Shown here: positions 1 through 10,950 of the stretch, one piece after another | How the letters are laid out: every line of letters begins with the position of its first letter | Position numbering within the stretch: position 1 is the first letter of the stretch | Source: Amphibalanus amphitrite | Lineage: Eukaryota; Arthropoda; Thecostraca; Balanomorpha; Balanidae | DNA: 64,000 bases | Assembly (NCBI RefSeq): GCF_019059575.1 | Contig: NW_024881501.1 | Span: 558,001-622,000 of the forward strand | Reading direction: 5' to 3' | Program-made: the position numbers and the translations under genes | The notes under the pieces: model-generated | Databases searched by the model: none | Seen by the model: only the letters and a program-made list of their open reading frames with translations | What the model was told of the DNA's origin: nothing

Positions 1-100
1 TGTAGGCGGCTGCCCCAACATGGCCGCCTGACCTACATGTTCGCTAGTATGGGGAGCCAATGGGCGTGTCCTATCTAGTCTGTATATCTATGGGTTTTAT

Positions 101-2211
101 CCTAGTATCCTCTAGAAGTCTCAAAACTTGTATATCTCGGATTTCTCCTAGAGGTCACATGAGGTCAGGCCGATCGCGTGACGTCACCATTACAAGTCAA
201 TGGGGAAAATATGGAAACTGTAATTTTGACGCCGAGAATGATCTAAACCTAGCTCAAGCACATGGAATCGCAATTTCATGCACTTCTTGCAATGCCCAAT
301 GCTTCACTTTTGCATCTTTAACTTAGCGTGACGTCATAGGTCACAAGTTTTTTCGTCAATAACTCCTGATAAAATTGAACTGGCAAGTCGGAAAAGTCGC
401 CAATGGACTCGGGAAGACCTATCGAATCGAATGATATACGATATAACCTCCTCCGACCAACTTCGTGGCCTGAGTGCCTCTGACCTGACTTTGACCCGAT
501 GTGAACACCTTATGTTGACCCCACCTAAAGAAAAGTGTACCATTTGACGCACCGCGGAGCATGACAAACATGATGGTACTAAAATCGCGACTCTGCGCCG
601 TTTTTTGGCAAAGTTATTTCTCAAAACCCGAAATCGTATTTTGGCCCTCGGGGCACTTGACCTGACCCTCAGAGGCCACCAGTTGACCTGAGACTTTTAA
701 ACCGTGCATTAATCGCTGCGTCCCCGGTCCCGTAACGGCATACATGCTTGTTTTTCCCGCGAGGCTAGCTCAGTTAGGGCGAGGGAGTCGTACCCGCCCA
801 CTCTCGCGGCCGGGAAGTAGGTATGTAAAAAAACTAAAAAGTCTGGTGATGATTGATGCAAGATTCTTACAGATAATGGTAGATGAAGGTAGGGCATCAG
901 TTATTCAAGATAAGTGAAACAAATTTGCAGCCCTCAGTAGCCTTGATTTATGCATTAAGAGTTATAGAATTAAGTTAGAACAACTGTAAGCTGCAGGCTC
1001 AGCTCTTCAGTTTCTATCTATGCCTGCAAACACAATAAACTCAATGGAAGAGTAATAACCCTCGCCCATGTAGGGCGGGGGGGGGGGGGGGGGTTGGTGC
1101 AACCCCCCTGAGGTTTTTCTTAGCTACACGCCGAACCGTTTCAGATAGCCTGCTCAAATTTTCAGTACCCTATGGGGCATCCATTGCGCAACTTTTGGTA
1201 TTTTTTTTTGTCAAGGTCATGTCAGGTCACGGAGTTATGACGTCATAAAGGGAACAACCTCCGGCCAGATTTACGCTAAATTGGAGATTGCTTCACATTG
1301 GTATAAATGCCGACTGACCTGACACACTGATCGATTGTTTTAGAATCACAACTGGCTGATTTGACATTGGCACAATGTCCGTTGACATTTTGAAGTTTAC
1401 TTAAGGTCAAGGTAAGGTCAGTGACCTCGGTTGACCTGTAATGACTTCTTGCACTTGTATGCCTTTTCGGGGTATTTTGATGCCCTGAATTCGAATTTGC
1501 TATCCATTTCAGGCATCGTTGGTTTTCTTGTAGTTCATTTTGGGTCAGGGTCAGGTCAGTGACGTCACACGCCTGACGTGACCCAATGCACAAATGACCT
1601 TGCAGACTTCCGATGCTCCCAACGCATCATTTTTAGAGTTATGACAACGAAATACACACCAAACGATAGAGAATTGATCAAGGATCACGATAGTGAAGGT
1701 TTCAAGTCGATATCTCTTACCGTTTTGCCGCAATCGGCGCGGAAATCTGAAAAAGTTAGATTTTTCCGAAAATTTGACCTTTGACCGGTCATAAGTAGGT
1801 CAAATGTTGACCTAGGACCAAAAAATATACCACCAATCGCGAGATCTCGTTGAGAGCAATCCGTTGGTCTTTTCCGCTAAGCTCTACGACGCTCAGTTTT
1901 CAAACGCCAGGGGGGGTCGCACCAACCCCCCCCCCCTGCATGGGCGAAGGTGGCAAAACACCGTTTACGGGCGAGGGATAATAGTTTAATTGTATTTTAT
2001 TGATGCTATTCGAGTTTCAATGGTAACTATGTCACCGATAATTCAATATTATTTGCACGGTATCATTTACTACCACACGTCTAATTATTTAGTATCTAAA
2101 GTAATGCAGTAAAATAAGCTGCGCCACATCTGTCGACAAAATCTGGTGCCAACTCAAGGTCAAACGGAAAATGTGGTCACGTGACCAATGTCCGGCAGCT
2201 GGTTTTATCCT
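101..2211. repeat. Dispersed repeat R1, copy 1 (interrupted)
   Basis: The stretch 101-1058 plus 1978-2211 reappears at 50096-51290 and 53226-53291 with only small differences. It carries several AGGTCA/TGACCT hexamers and no convincing ORF. Copy 1 is split by a TTAA-class element at 1059-1977 that copy 2 lacks, and copy 2 has two insertions that copy 1 lacks. A more diverged relative of 330-880 lies at about 21590-22200. The original nature of the repeat is unknown; it may itself be a non-autonomous transposon. Confidence 0.8.
1059..1977. mobile_element. TTAA-class non-autonomous element P1
   Basis: The ends are inverted: CCCTCGCCC at 1059 and GGGCGAGGG ending at 1977. ATAA flanks it on both sides (1055-1058 and 1978-1981), and the uninterrupted site with one ATAA is seen at 51115-51118. 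G-rich and C-rich tracts lie just inside each end, and the interior has many AGGTCA-type hexamers. No transposase is encoded. The TIR and the 4-bp AT-rich target resemble piggyBac-type MITEs, but assignment to that superfamily is inference. Confidence 0.75.
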
Positions 2212-2297
2212 CAATAACTTATCAAGTGCTCGAATTTATTTCACGGCTTATATGTTATCATAATCCCCATTCAGTTGCATACACGGCCTATTGCACC

Positions 2298-3532
2298 CTA
2301 GCGTGTCACGTTTCAGGTTGTCAAGAGTCTCTCCTTTGAAACAACGCCATGCCGTTTATATCTTCTGAAACAGCCTCTTCTCTGAGCTAGCCCTGGAAGC
2401 TTGCTGAGCTCTTTTCTGACGATTGTCCAGATAATTTGAATCGGGGACAGGTCCAGACTGTTGGCAGACCATGTCCCCTTCTCCCAGAGGCCTGGGAGCC
2501 TCGCTCGGCACCAGTCCTGGGTCTTCCTGGCGTGATAAGCTGGAGCCCTTTCTTGCTGGAAAATGGCCCTGGACATGTCCGCAGTCCGACAAAAGTTTGA
2601 CTCTGGTTTTTGAACCATTTACCTTTTCCTCTAGCATCTTTGTGGCATCAGTCTTCTTCAGCACCTCGCTGACATAGTAATAAGCAGTCACGGTCTGTTC
2701 CCGAGGCACCTCGTGAAGCTCAGAGCGCCTCTGTAGCTCACCTTGCTCCAAATGAGATTCTCCAGCAGACGTTTCACCGTCTCGACAGCGGACTCCTCAG
2801 AGCTGCCGTTGGCCCACATTTCGATCGTTCTGGCAGTTAGGGGCTTAGAGACCACAAAGGGCACCTTGTCACTGAAAAGGACGCATCTCCAGTTCTGAAT
2901 GGTCTAGTTTTTGTGGGTTTTGGCGAAATCCAGCTGCCTGCACTTCTGGACCACGGTAGGCCAAGTCTGCATCCTGAAGCTGAGCAGCTTCAGCTTCAAG
3001 ATAGTCTTCAAATACTGGTGGAGGGTCGATTTGGATGCTGAGACATACATCTCATTCAGTTTTCTTGTCAGCTATGTTGAATGGTGCTTTTAAAATGTCG
3101 ACTTTGCAATCACGATTTTCGCCACTCGGCTGAAGGCAGTCTTCCGCCCTCGAACTGTGCTGTTCTTGAGTGTCTCTCCTGATCGTTTGCGGTCCATCCA
3201 AAGTTTAATTGTCGCAGAGTTGACGCCCAATTCTCTGGCATCCGGAACCTGGGTCACACCGTCCTTGATCATCCCCACCGCGCGGTAGCGGATCGGTAGT
3301 TTGTGCTTTTTCACTTTTGGTGATATGCAGTTTCTCCACGTTGCCTGTCTGGACAAGAGTGGCCTCCCGCGCCCACTACCGGCCGCGGTCGGGTTAGTCG
3401 CTTGGTTCACGTGATCGTGTGACCAGCAAGATGTCAGTGGTGCCAGTGCCGGTAAAATTGCAGTTGTTCAGCACTCGGGAGGGACAACATAACATGCGGC
3501 ACCAACCGCGCATCAATTTCGGGACACCCTGT
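2298..3532 (-). pseudogene. Decayed Tc1/mariner transposase element
   Basis: Minus-strand reading frames keep parts of a Tc1/mariner transposase in the right order. An HTH-like segment (about 3400-3090) contains a stretch resembling the helix-turn-helix and linker. A catalytic-domain segment (about 2750-2350) contains APAYHARKTQDW and a degenerate WSANSLDLSPI block, which in intact proteins reads NSPDLNPIE. The pieces are in different frames with stops between them, so no full protein can be made. The right end near 3532 has a TIR (CAGGGTGTCCCGAAATTG on the minus strand) shared with the shorter element at 4487-5061. The left end near 2298 (GCGTGTCACG) is more degenerate. Confidence 0.7.
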
Positions 3533-4140
3533 GGCCTGTATATAGAAATTAGAAAGAATGGGCTGGCCAACAAAAATGTGCCAACCGCCGGCCATCGACC
3601 CGCCTCCGTGACCTCTCCAAGGTCACGTGAATTACTTGTCACGACGTCGCAAGCAGCCGAGACTGAGTCAGGCGAGCGTCACTACTACAGATAAAGTCAT
3701 AAATCGCAAAAACGAAAGAAATATGCAGGAATGTGCCCCTAGGCAGTGCGTGCACGAACCTGCCCCACAACGTTATTTGTAATATAATTCAAAATTTCTT
3801 ACCGAAAAAATGACAGTTTTTCAACAAACAAGTAAGCAGCAGTTCCGTGAATAAAGTGAGCTTCTTCGGACCCAATTTTGAAAAGTTAAACCTTATTTCC
3901 GAGTCAGGATCACGAAAATGGATGATATGAGAAAAGTTTGGAAAGCCGACGAATATGACAAATTTGCGTTTTTATCAAGCATGACAGCAGGTACAGTGTT
4001 GTCTTCTACAGTGAACGAAGGGCGGCAATGATAGACATATTTTCATAATTTACCTTGAGCTCGTGCAGTCACTCGTGTTCCCATAAACTGCTGAAAACGA
4101 ATGTGCCCCATGCACGACTGTGCCCCACTCTCCCCTATGC
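3533..4140. other. No gene recognised
   Basis: About 600 bases between the mariner remnant and the 34-bp repeat. Short ORFs here have no recognisable motif. I see no TIR pair or RNA gene. Confidence 0.5.
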
Positions 4141-4260
4141 TGTTCCGCTACGAATACGAAGCTGCACTATACTCTGTTCCGCTACGGATACGAAGCTGCA
4201 CTATACTCTGTTCCGCTACGGATACGAAGCTGCACTATACTCTGTTCCGTTTCGAGCTTG
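4141..4260. repeat. 34-bp tandem repeat, about 3.5 copies
   Basis: TGTTCCGCTACG recurs at 4141, 4175 and 4209 and, diverged, at 4243, giving a period of 34. The last copy runs into sequence (TTCGAGCTTGCAGCCGAAG) that returns inverted at about 7550-7575, so the array sits at the edge of a larger inverted-repeat element. Confidence 0.85.
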
Positions 4261-4332
4261 CAGCCGAAGTGCCCTACTGAAAGCAGTGTGTGATTTCTGT
4301 ATATATGTTACAGGCAAAGTGAAAACTCGGGC

Positions 4333-4402
4333 ATTTTGCAAAATGCCTAGGCAATTTGCAAAATGCCGTACCGGCCAGGTACTTTGCAAAATACCTGAGT
4401 TT
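4333..4402. repeat. Palindrome cluster 1 (GGCATTTTGCAAAATGCC)
   Basis: Three tandem variants of an 18-20 bp palindrome built on GGCATTTTGCAAAATGCC. They are part of the foldback block and match the larger cluster at 5553-5702. Confidence 0.8.
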
Positions 4403-4486
4403 CCACCGTTTTGTTGACTACAGGCGTTGACCATAAACGTTCCACTATGCCTGAGTCTAAACACATTCCACGGTCACGAATATCTA

Positions 4487-5061
4487 CAGGGTGTCACGAA
4501 ATTGTTACGGGTTGTTGTATGTACTTGTGTCCCGAAATTGATTGCATCGTAGTTGCGTCAGTGCTCTCCAGCACCTCGCTGACAAGTTATCAGCGGCCAG
4601 GTGGTCTGTCCCTGCGGCACCTGAAGAAGCTCAAAGAGGCCTCTGTAGCCCATCATGCCCCAAACGAGAATCCCCAGTGGATGTGTCACCGTCTCGACGG
4701 TGCAGCGCCTCTGAGCTGCTGTTGGCCTAGAACTGGTTGTCGGGGACTGTTAGTGACTTAGAAGAGCTCTAATATCCCCTCATCACTAAAAAAGTTTGAA
4801 TGTCTAGTCCTGAATGGTCCAGATTTGTGGGTCTTGGCGAAATCCAGCTGCATCACTTTTGGCTGACGGTAAGTCAGGGTTGCGGCCTGAGGTTGAGCGG
4901 CTTCAGCTTAAGGTCTTCAGATACCGGAGGATGGCCGATTTAGATGCCGATTGCCCTGTTGCCGGACCCATTAAAATTACATCCATTCAGCACTCAGGAG
5001 GGACATGGGAGGGACAATATAACAGACCGTGCCAATCGCGCATCAATTTCGTGACACTATG
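4487..5061. mobile_element. Internally deleted mariner element
   Basis: The ends are CAGGGTGTCACGAAATTG at 4487 and its imperfect complement at 5061, with TA on both sides (4485-4486 and 5062-5063) as expected for Tc1/mariner. The interior matches the decayed transposase at 2298-3532 (for example CAGCACCTCGCTGACA at 4570 and 2660), so it is a deletion derivative of that family and cannot encode a full transposase. Confidence 0.8.
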
Positions 5062-5552
5062 TATACCTACGTCTTGCGTCAATTCCGTCGAGCTGGAGTC
5101 ACCACTGAATGGTCTTGAGCCACCGTCTCCGTACCTTTCGTATATACGGAGTTGTAGCCGTGTGTATAAAAGCTGCGATGTCTAGTATTTTGCCCTCGTG
5201 GGCTACTGTTCCGGCAGAGACGATTGATAATGTAAACTTGTAACAATCAAATTTTCGTAAATTGAAAGAGTATTCTTTTCTGATCAATATCCACCCATAG
5301 TATTTTCAAAAAGCCACCAAGGACTCTCAGAAACAGTGCAATTGTTGTACCGAGCGCATGTTTACCAACGAAACCACGCCCGGTGCTCGGCACCCGACGG
5401 CCGCTGGGGCTCAGTGACCTGAACTCGGCGGCGCTACCCGGAGAACGCAGTGTCCTCTCACTTGGTGCGCATTGACAGCGATTAACTTTTGTAAGCGGCA
5501 GTTATAAATGATGCTTACCTTTACATCTTTGCTGGTGTGAGTTTGTTGTCAG

Positions 5553-5702
5553 GCATTTTGCAAAATGCCTGAGAAAATAATTTCAGGCAGTTTGCAAAAT
5601 GCCTGGTGGGACAGGCAGTTTGCAAACTGCCTAGGCATTTTGCGAAATGCCTGTCCGGTCAGACATTTTGCAAATTGCCTAGGCATTTTGCAAAATGCCC
5701 GA
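5553..5702. repeat. Palindrome cluster 2 (GGCATTTTGCAAAATGCC)
   Basis: Seven or so adjacent variants of the palindrome AGGCATTTTGCAAAATGCCT are packed with little spacer. Mismatches within a copy are often mirrored in both arms (GGCAGTTTGCAAACTGCC), which suggests the pairing is conserved. Confidence 0.85.
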
Positions 5703-5744
5703 GTTTTCACTTTGCCTGTAACATATACAGTTCTTACATTTTAA

Positions 5745-6952
5745 CCCGCGCCCGGCTGGGGGTCCTGGATTTCCACGCCCTGCTGGGGGGGGGGGGGGTG
5801 TTTGAACACCCCCCCCTTGTAACTCGGCTCCTAGGCCACGTAGCGATACGCGGAAGGCGGCGTTCGAAAGAGCGTCAAAAATAATGACGAAAGCACTTCG
5901 GTCAATTTTTTGGTCAGGTCAAAGGTCAGGTCACCAGAGGTCATTGAAGGCAAAATTTCGCCGATTTCCAGGTCGAATGTCGAAAATTTCCAAGAAGCCA
6001 ACGCATAACTCGGGAACCAATAGAGCTACAGCGCCGCGGAAAAGCGCATTCGATAGCCCTATTAACGCCCTTTCTGGGTAATTTTCTCAGATTTGACCTA
6101 ACGTCAACGGTTTTGCCTGCAGGGGGCAAAAACTGCAAAAATAACCGATTTTTTTTCGGAAACAGTTTTTCTGCAATAACTGTTGACCCAAGCCTTGTAC
6201 GAGCTTACTTTCACCGGCATCGTGTTCCTCTCGTCAAGACGCATCGAATGAACTATAACTTGACCTTGAAAGGTCAACTTAAAAATTTGACCTCAGGTCA
6301 AGGTCATGACCTGACCGGAAAGGGTCATGTTGCATATCAGTCGATCCGTATCGTCGAGCTGAACACATCTAAGGCGTTTTCATCGCTCTAGCATGCCTCT
6401 ATCAAAAGTTATTGGCGAAAAACTGTTAGATGGGTACCATTCGTGACCTAAGATGACCTCAGGGCATAAACAAGGGTCACTGACACCATTTTCATGTTCA
6501 GTGTGTCTAAACCACTTGTAATTCGGTGTTTGGGAGTGTTTATAATGTCTTTCGTCGAAAAGAGGCGCATTTCAATTTTCTCCCATTGACTTATAATGAC
6601 CGCAAAATTGACCTGACCTTAGGTCATCGATATCAAAATTCTGAGATATACATTTTGTACATGCTATTGCTCTTAGCAATCGCTGAAAGTTTCAAAGCGA
6701 TCGGTCACTCGTTGTAGCTATGACAGACATTGAAACTTTTTATGAGGTGAGGTCACTTCAAGTGACTTGGTGACCTGACCTTGAATGACCTTGGTCTGAA
6801 ATTTTCACAACATGTGTAGAATCGATGTATGATAAGGTGTAGGTTCCAAAAACGGCCTCGCTCCGCGCCGCCGTTTTTGAGATATTCGCAAAAAAAAAAC
6901 ACAAGGGGGGGGGGTGTTCAAACACCCCCCCCCCCCCCCAGCAGGGCGCGGG
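5745..6952. mobile_element. TTAA-class non-autonomous element P2
   Basis: TTAA at 5741-5744 and 6953-6956 flanks a TIR of CCCGCGCCCGGC versus the complement of GCAGGGCGCGGG. Each end continues into a G-tract palindrome (GGGGTGTTTGAACACCCC). The unoccupied target, with a single TTAA at 7493-7496, lies inverted in the paralogous sequence 7427-7530, which confirms TTAA duplication. The interior is rich in AGGTCA hexamers, including a perfect direct repeat with 1-bp spacing at 5916-5928. There is no coding capacity. The TTAA target suggests piggyBac-like mobilisation by a transposase outside the window. Confidence 0.85.
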
Positions 6953-7585
6953 TTAAGATGCAAATTCTTGAGCAGAGGAGCGATCTGCCGAAGAAACTCC
7001 GACCGCAAGCTTGATATGGAACAGACTATAGCAGAGTGTTGGCTGGGTGCTGGATAGACCGTAAGCTTTAATGGAAAGCGATTGTGAGTGACGATGGGTA
7101 TATTCTGATGGTAGAAATGACGGTGCAGAATATAGCAAAAAGTCACATCTTATGTCGTCATAAGCACTTCGTGCAACTTTTCTCAATATACATGGACAGC
7201 TCAACAAACATTGTAATGTCAGGGAATAAATTGAATAATTGGTTCATTATTCCACGCCCGGGCGGTGGCCCGGCCGTAACAAGGGCCGGATTAAGTGTTG
7301 TTTGATCCCCATTCCAACTTGACTTCTGGGCAAGACAGTGTTAGAGAAGTGAAAAATATGAAATTTTACTCCAGTATTGCTTTGGCATTGTTCGAAAGGA
7401 TGCCAAGTCTTAAACAACTATAGTCTGTTCCATATCAAGCTTGCAGTCGGAGTTTCTTCGGCAGATCGCTCCTCCGCTCAAGAATTTGCGTCTTAAAATG
7501 TAAGAGCTGTATATACAGAAATCACGCATTGCTTTCAGCAGGGCACTTCGGCTGCAAGCTTGAAACGGAACAGAGTATAGCTAAG

Positions 7586-7976
7586 CCATTTTCAGGTCGG
7601 GCCAATTTTTTGGCGGTGCACGTACTTTGAGGGCAAGCGGCCGGACGTGTTTTTAGGTGTTCCAGTTTTGTGTCATTTTATCGATGATGCGCTACTTTAC
7701 CGTCAATAATTTACACACCGCCAGAAAGCTTAATTTTCAGGGATAACGGACACATAAAAATGTTGCTGATAACGATTTGTTTTGATGGTTTAATAATTGT
7801 CTAGAAAATTTATATTTTCGAACATTTTTCCGTTTCCATGAATTTTTGTGATCGCAGTTGGGCCTTGATTTTTTTCACTATATCGCGTGACGGTTCCTTG
7901 TAGGTTACCTTCATCAATTATTAATCATGTTAACGTGCTACGTAGTATTACAGGCGATAAGTATGAATGTTAACAA
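7586..7976. other. No gene recognised
   Basis: AT-rich sequence with no ORF, TIR or tandem repeat that I can support. Confidence 0.5.
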
Positions 7977-8585
7977 ATGACCGGCGATGTCTTCTTCAGT
8001 CACGCAGCTACAACATCTTGTGTGGCGGATACCACTGAACGAACCGAAAATGAAACATCGGTTGCGCCCACCGCGTCCGATAGCGGCTGTGGCTTTTCGG
8101 CCACTCCAGCAGAATGCCCCAGTTGTGGCAATGTCGGCAAAAGGAAGAGACTGATCTGATGCAATCTATGTAACTGAGAGTGGCATCTAACATGTGTCCG
8201 TTTAAAAGGAAACCAGGCGGACGCCCTAAGTGCTGGTGGTGCCCAAGCTGTGTGAGGCACAACACGGCGGAGTCTGTGCCTCATCGCTCAGCAGACGAGA
8301 CACCACTTTAAGATGTGGAAGACCTCAGCGGTCTGGCAGCTAGATTAGCCAGATTAAAACAGTCGCGCAAGGTAATCTCAAGAATACCAAAAAGAGCAAG
8401 AATTCTGGCAGCCGACGCTTTGGCAGCGCTACTTGAAACAGCATTCTTGGAAAAGACGGCAATAGCTTGGGCGAGGCTCCTCGACTTCCTCTCGTAGCCC
8501 TAGCTGCCCCATCAAAGAGAAAGCGGCAATCAAGAGACACGCCTACTAGGGCGGGTCGATGGAAACAGTTTTCAAGTGAAGAGCG
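7977..8585 (+). pseudogene. Non-LTR retrotransposon, N-terminal fragment
   Basis: Translated pieces in shifting frames give a Cys-rich PHD-like finger (CPSCGN at about 8117, a diverged Cys/His segment with EWHL, then CWWCPSC near 8230). A following segment (8315-8497) has LAARLARLKQSRKVISRIPK and AWARLLDF. This arrangement occurs upstream of the reverse transcriptase in a family of invertebrate retroelement ORFs. Stops and frameshifts (TGA at 8157, frame change before 8315) make it a pseudogene. The matching RT fragment resumes at about 10554. Family placement rests on recalled motif resemblance. Confidence 0.5.
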
Positions 8586-10457
8586 ATTTTCCTACGGGCT
8601 GATCCATAAAACGGTTAAAACATATTTTTTGCGAATTTTTGAAAAGGAACTGGGCGCGCCGTCCACGGTTTTTTCGGGACCACTTTTGCTAATTTTTCTC
8701 GTTGTTTGCAAAAGTTAGTGGGGAAAATTCGAGAAAGGTACTATATTTACCAGTTTCCTAGTTCTACACGCTTACCCTCACCTCTTCACAAAGTTTGGAA
8801 ACCCCAGTGGCAGAATCGTGCTCAGAATAGCGATTAGCATCGGCGATCTGAGCGCAACGAAACCAGCGCCATCTATTGAGCAAGTTTGGCATAACATTGA
8901 TTTTGACGGCTTTCCGACCGTTAAAAGCTGACGCAGCCGCTGCCACGTCAGGTATATGGTGTTCTTTGGTGTTCCTAGGTGCCTGGTGTTCCTTATTTGA
9001 CACTAGGTGAGTTGTACCCATTCGATCCGAAATACTTCAGGAATCATAAATTGCTCCGGAAGCTATACCATATAGTGATTTCACCAAGAAAACAGCGAGA
9101 CGCTTAACTTTGATATATGTTATCAGTTAAATTAAGTTTTGCAGACAGATAACATCAGTCCAAACCGTATGTTCATTTTTGAATGCAATGTAGCCAGCCA
9201 CCTTACCGTCCTAGGACAGAAAATCACGCTTCGATAATTGATTCAAACGCCGGCATGAGAGCGTTGCATTGCGTCCTGATGGCACACGTGATGTAACCGA
9301 GACGTGCTCAAACAATAGCGTATGCTGCGTAAGTTACGAGGCGGACGGCTCGCTCCACTGTCTGAGTAGTGAGTATGGGTATGCACCGGATCGAAATTAA
9401 TTTGTTAAGCAGCGGGTCGAAGGTCACCCTCTTCCAGCGAGATTGCTATTGGTGACTCTGTAACGCGTTCTTTGGACCGATCTATGAGCTGCATGTTTAA
9501 ACATGACTTGTTTATTGCAAAATGCTGATAGAATAGCATATCTTTATGTCTCCTGCCTCATTCGCTTCCTACACTTTTTTTGCCGTAAGTGGCTCGAGTC
9601 TTTGTATCACCATTCCTTAGTTCAGCAAGCATCGCAGCGTCTGCACTGTTTGCTGGCTGTCTGTATCAGCCAGTACCTACAGCCCAAAAAAAGTTTCCTT
9701 TAGTGAGCCCGATACTTAGGTATTCCTGTCGATCACTGGGCAAATGACACAGACCGAAGAGTTGAGAGGTCTCGCAATAGCTGGATGCTTTGGAGTAATT
9801 GACCAAAAGCCAAAACTGAGAATAATGCTGCTGAAGTCTCAGCGCAGAAGCAAATGACTAATAGGTCCAGCGGACACTATCGCACTTGGCGAATAACGGC
9901 TGTGCTAAAGTCAGGTGAGCCCCTAATATGTACATTTCATGGCTACTTTAATTGCAATTGACAGCTTTCACGCTGTATACGCTCCTGTGCCTCACGTTTT
10001 TCATCAGCGTCCTAAGATCGCATCAGCAGAATGCATATTGTCTCGACCGACGCAAGGTTAACAGTCCTCTCAAGAGATGGCGCTGCGATCGAGTTGCGGA
10101 AAACCGATACAGAGAGCATGGCACCATGGCCACAGTTGGAGAGATACAGCCAACAGACTTACAGGATAGGTTGAGGAATAGCTGAAGTTTCGATGTATAT
10201 ATTTGAAAATAATTAATTATTTGACATTTGTGCTCAAAACTCACGTGCAGTGAAAATGTAGCGAAAAACCCGGTTGATTAATTGTCTGCGGCGACCCGCA
10301 ACCTCAACCAAAAAATTGAAAAAATTCACACAGTCTTCTTGTGACATGCTTCGTAGGAATTTCGGTCTTCATTTTGTGTCCTCGAAAAAAAGTTATCGGA
10401 TGACCCGCCCTAACGCCTACCCCGATTTCCATACTCAAACGCCAAATATGTCCATAC
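8586..10457. other. Unassigned sequence between retroelement fragments
   Basis: About 1.9 kb with no recognisable coding sequence. Two loosely inverted stretches (around 8810-8890 and 10065-10130, both with AGATGGCGCTG-like cores) hint at inserted element ends, but I could not define TIRs or a target duplication. Confidence 0.4.
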
Positions 10458-10950
10458 ATGGAGTGCTCCACTTCAAGAAGTCAGCCTTTATTGGGCGATG
10501 AATTGTCGCAGCATGAGTGTCCCAGAACGGGAATTGAGCAGTCGGACGATCACCTGAAGAAGGTTGTCTCAGGTAAACTCTCTGATGGCGACATCCGTGG
10601 CGCGATCCGTTTACTCGCTTCTAGTGACGTCATTGTCCAGGAACCCGATGAAGCCGTTAAAAGTCTGACGGCCAAACATCCACCCATTCCACCAGACTTG
10701 TCTTTTCGACCACGCCAAGACGGCTCTACACTACCTATACCGGCAACTGAGGCGGATGTATCGGCAGCCATTGCCTCTTTCAACACGGGCTCTGGCGCGG
10801 GTTTGGACGGGCTGAAACCCGCACATCTGAAGGACATGACCGGGCGATCAGCTGGAGAGGCCGGTCTGCGCCTCACCACAGCGCTGACTGGGCTGGGTAT
10901 CGCCGCCCTCAGCGGGGAGCTACCTCAAGTGTCACTATCTGCCTTCTATG
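10458..10950 (+). pseudogene. Non-LTR retrotransposon, RT-upstream fragment
   Basis: An open frame of 173 codons (to 10979). From about 10554 it shows GDIRGAIRLLAS, KHPPIPPDL and GSGAGLDGLKPAHLKD, the segment just before and into the first RT motifs of retrotransposon ORFs. The frame is cut at about 10950, where CAGGGTTG begins a hAT-like terminus. The catalytic YxDD block is not in the window, so this is a truncated relic and probably part of the same element as 7977-8585. Confidence 0.6.

Larger units (their letters stand above)
4230..7585. mobile_element. Inverted-repeat (foldback) block with nested insertions
   Basis: About 4230-4310 is repeated inverted at about 7510-7585. A second inverted pair, TTACAGGCAAAGTGAAAACT at about 4309-4328 and its complement near 5704-5723, surrounds the palindrome clusters. 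A third copy of the right-hand sequence is inverted at about 7427-7530. Within the block are a deleted mariner (4487-5061) and a TTAA-class element (5745-6952). I recognise no coding sequence, and the superfamily is not clear. Confidence 0.55.
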
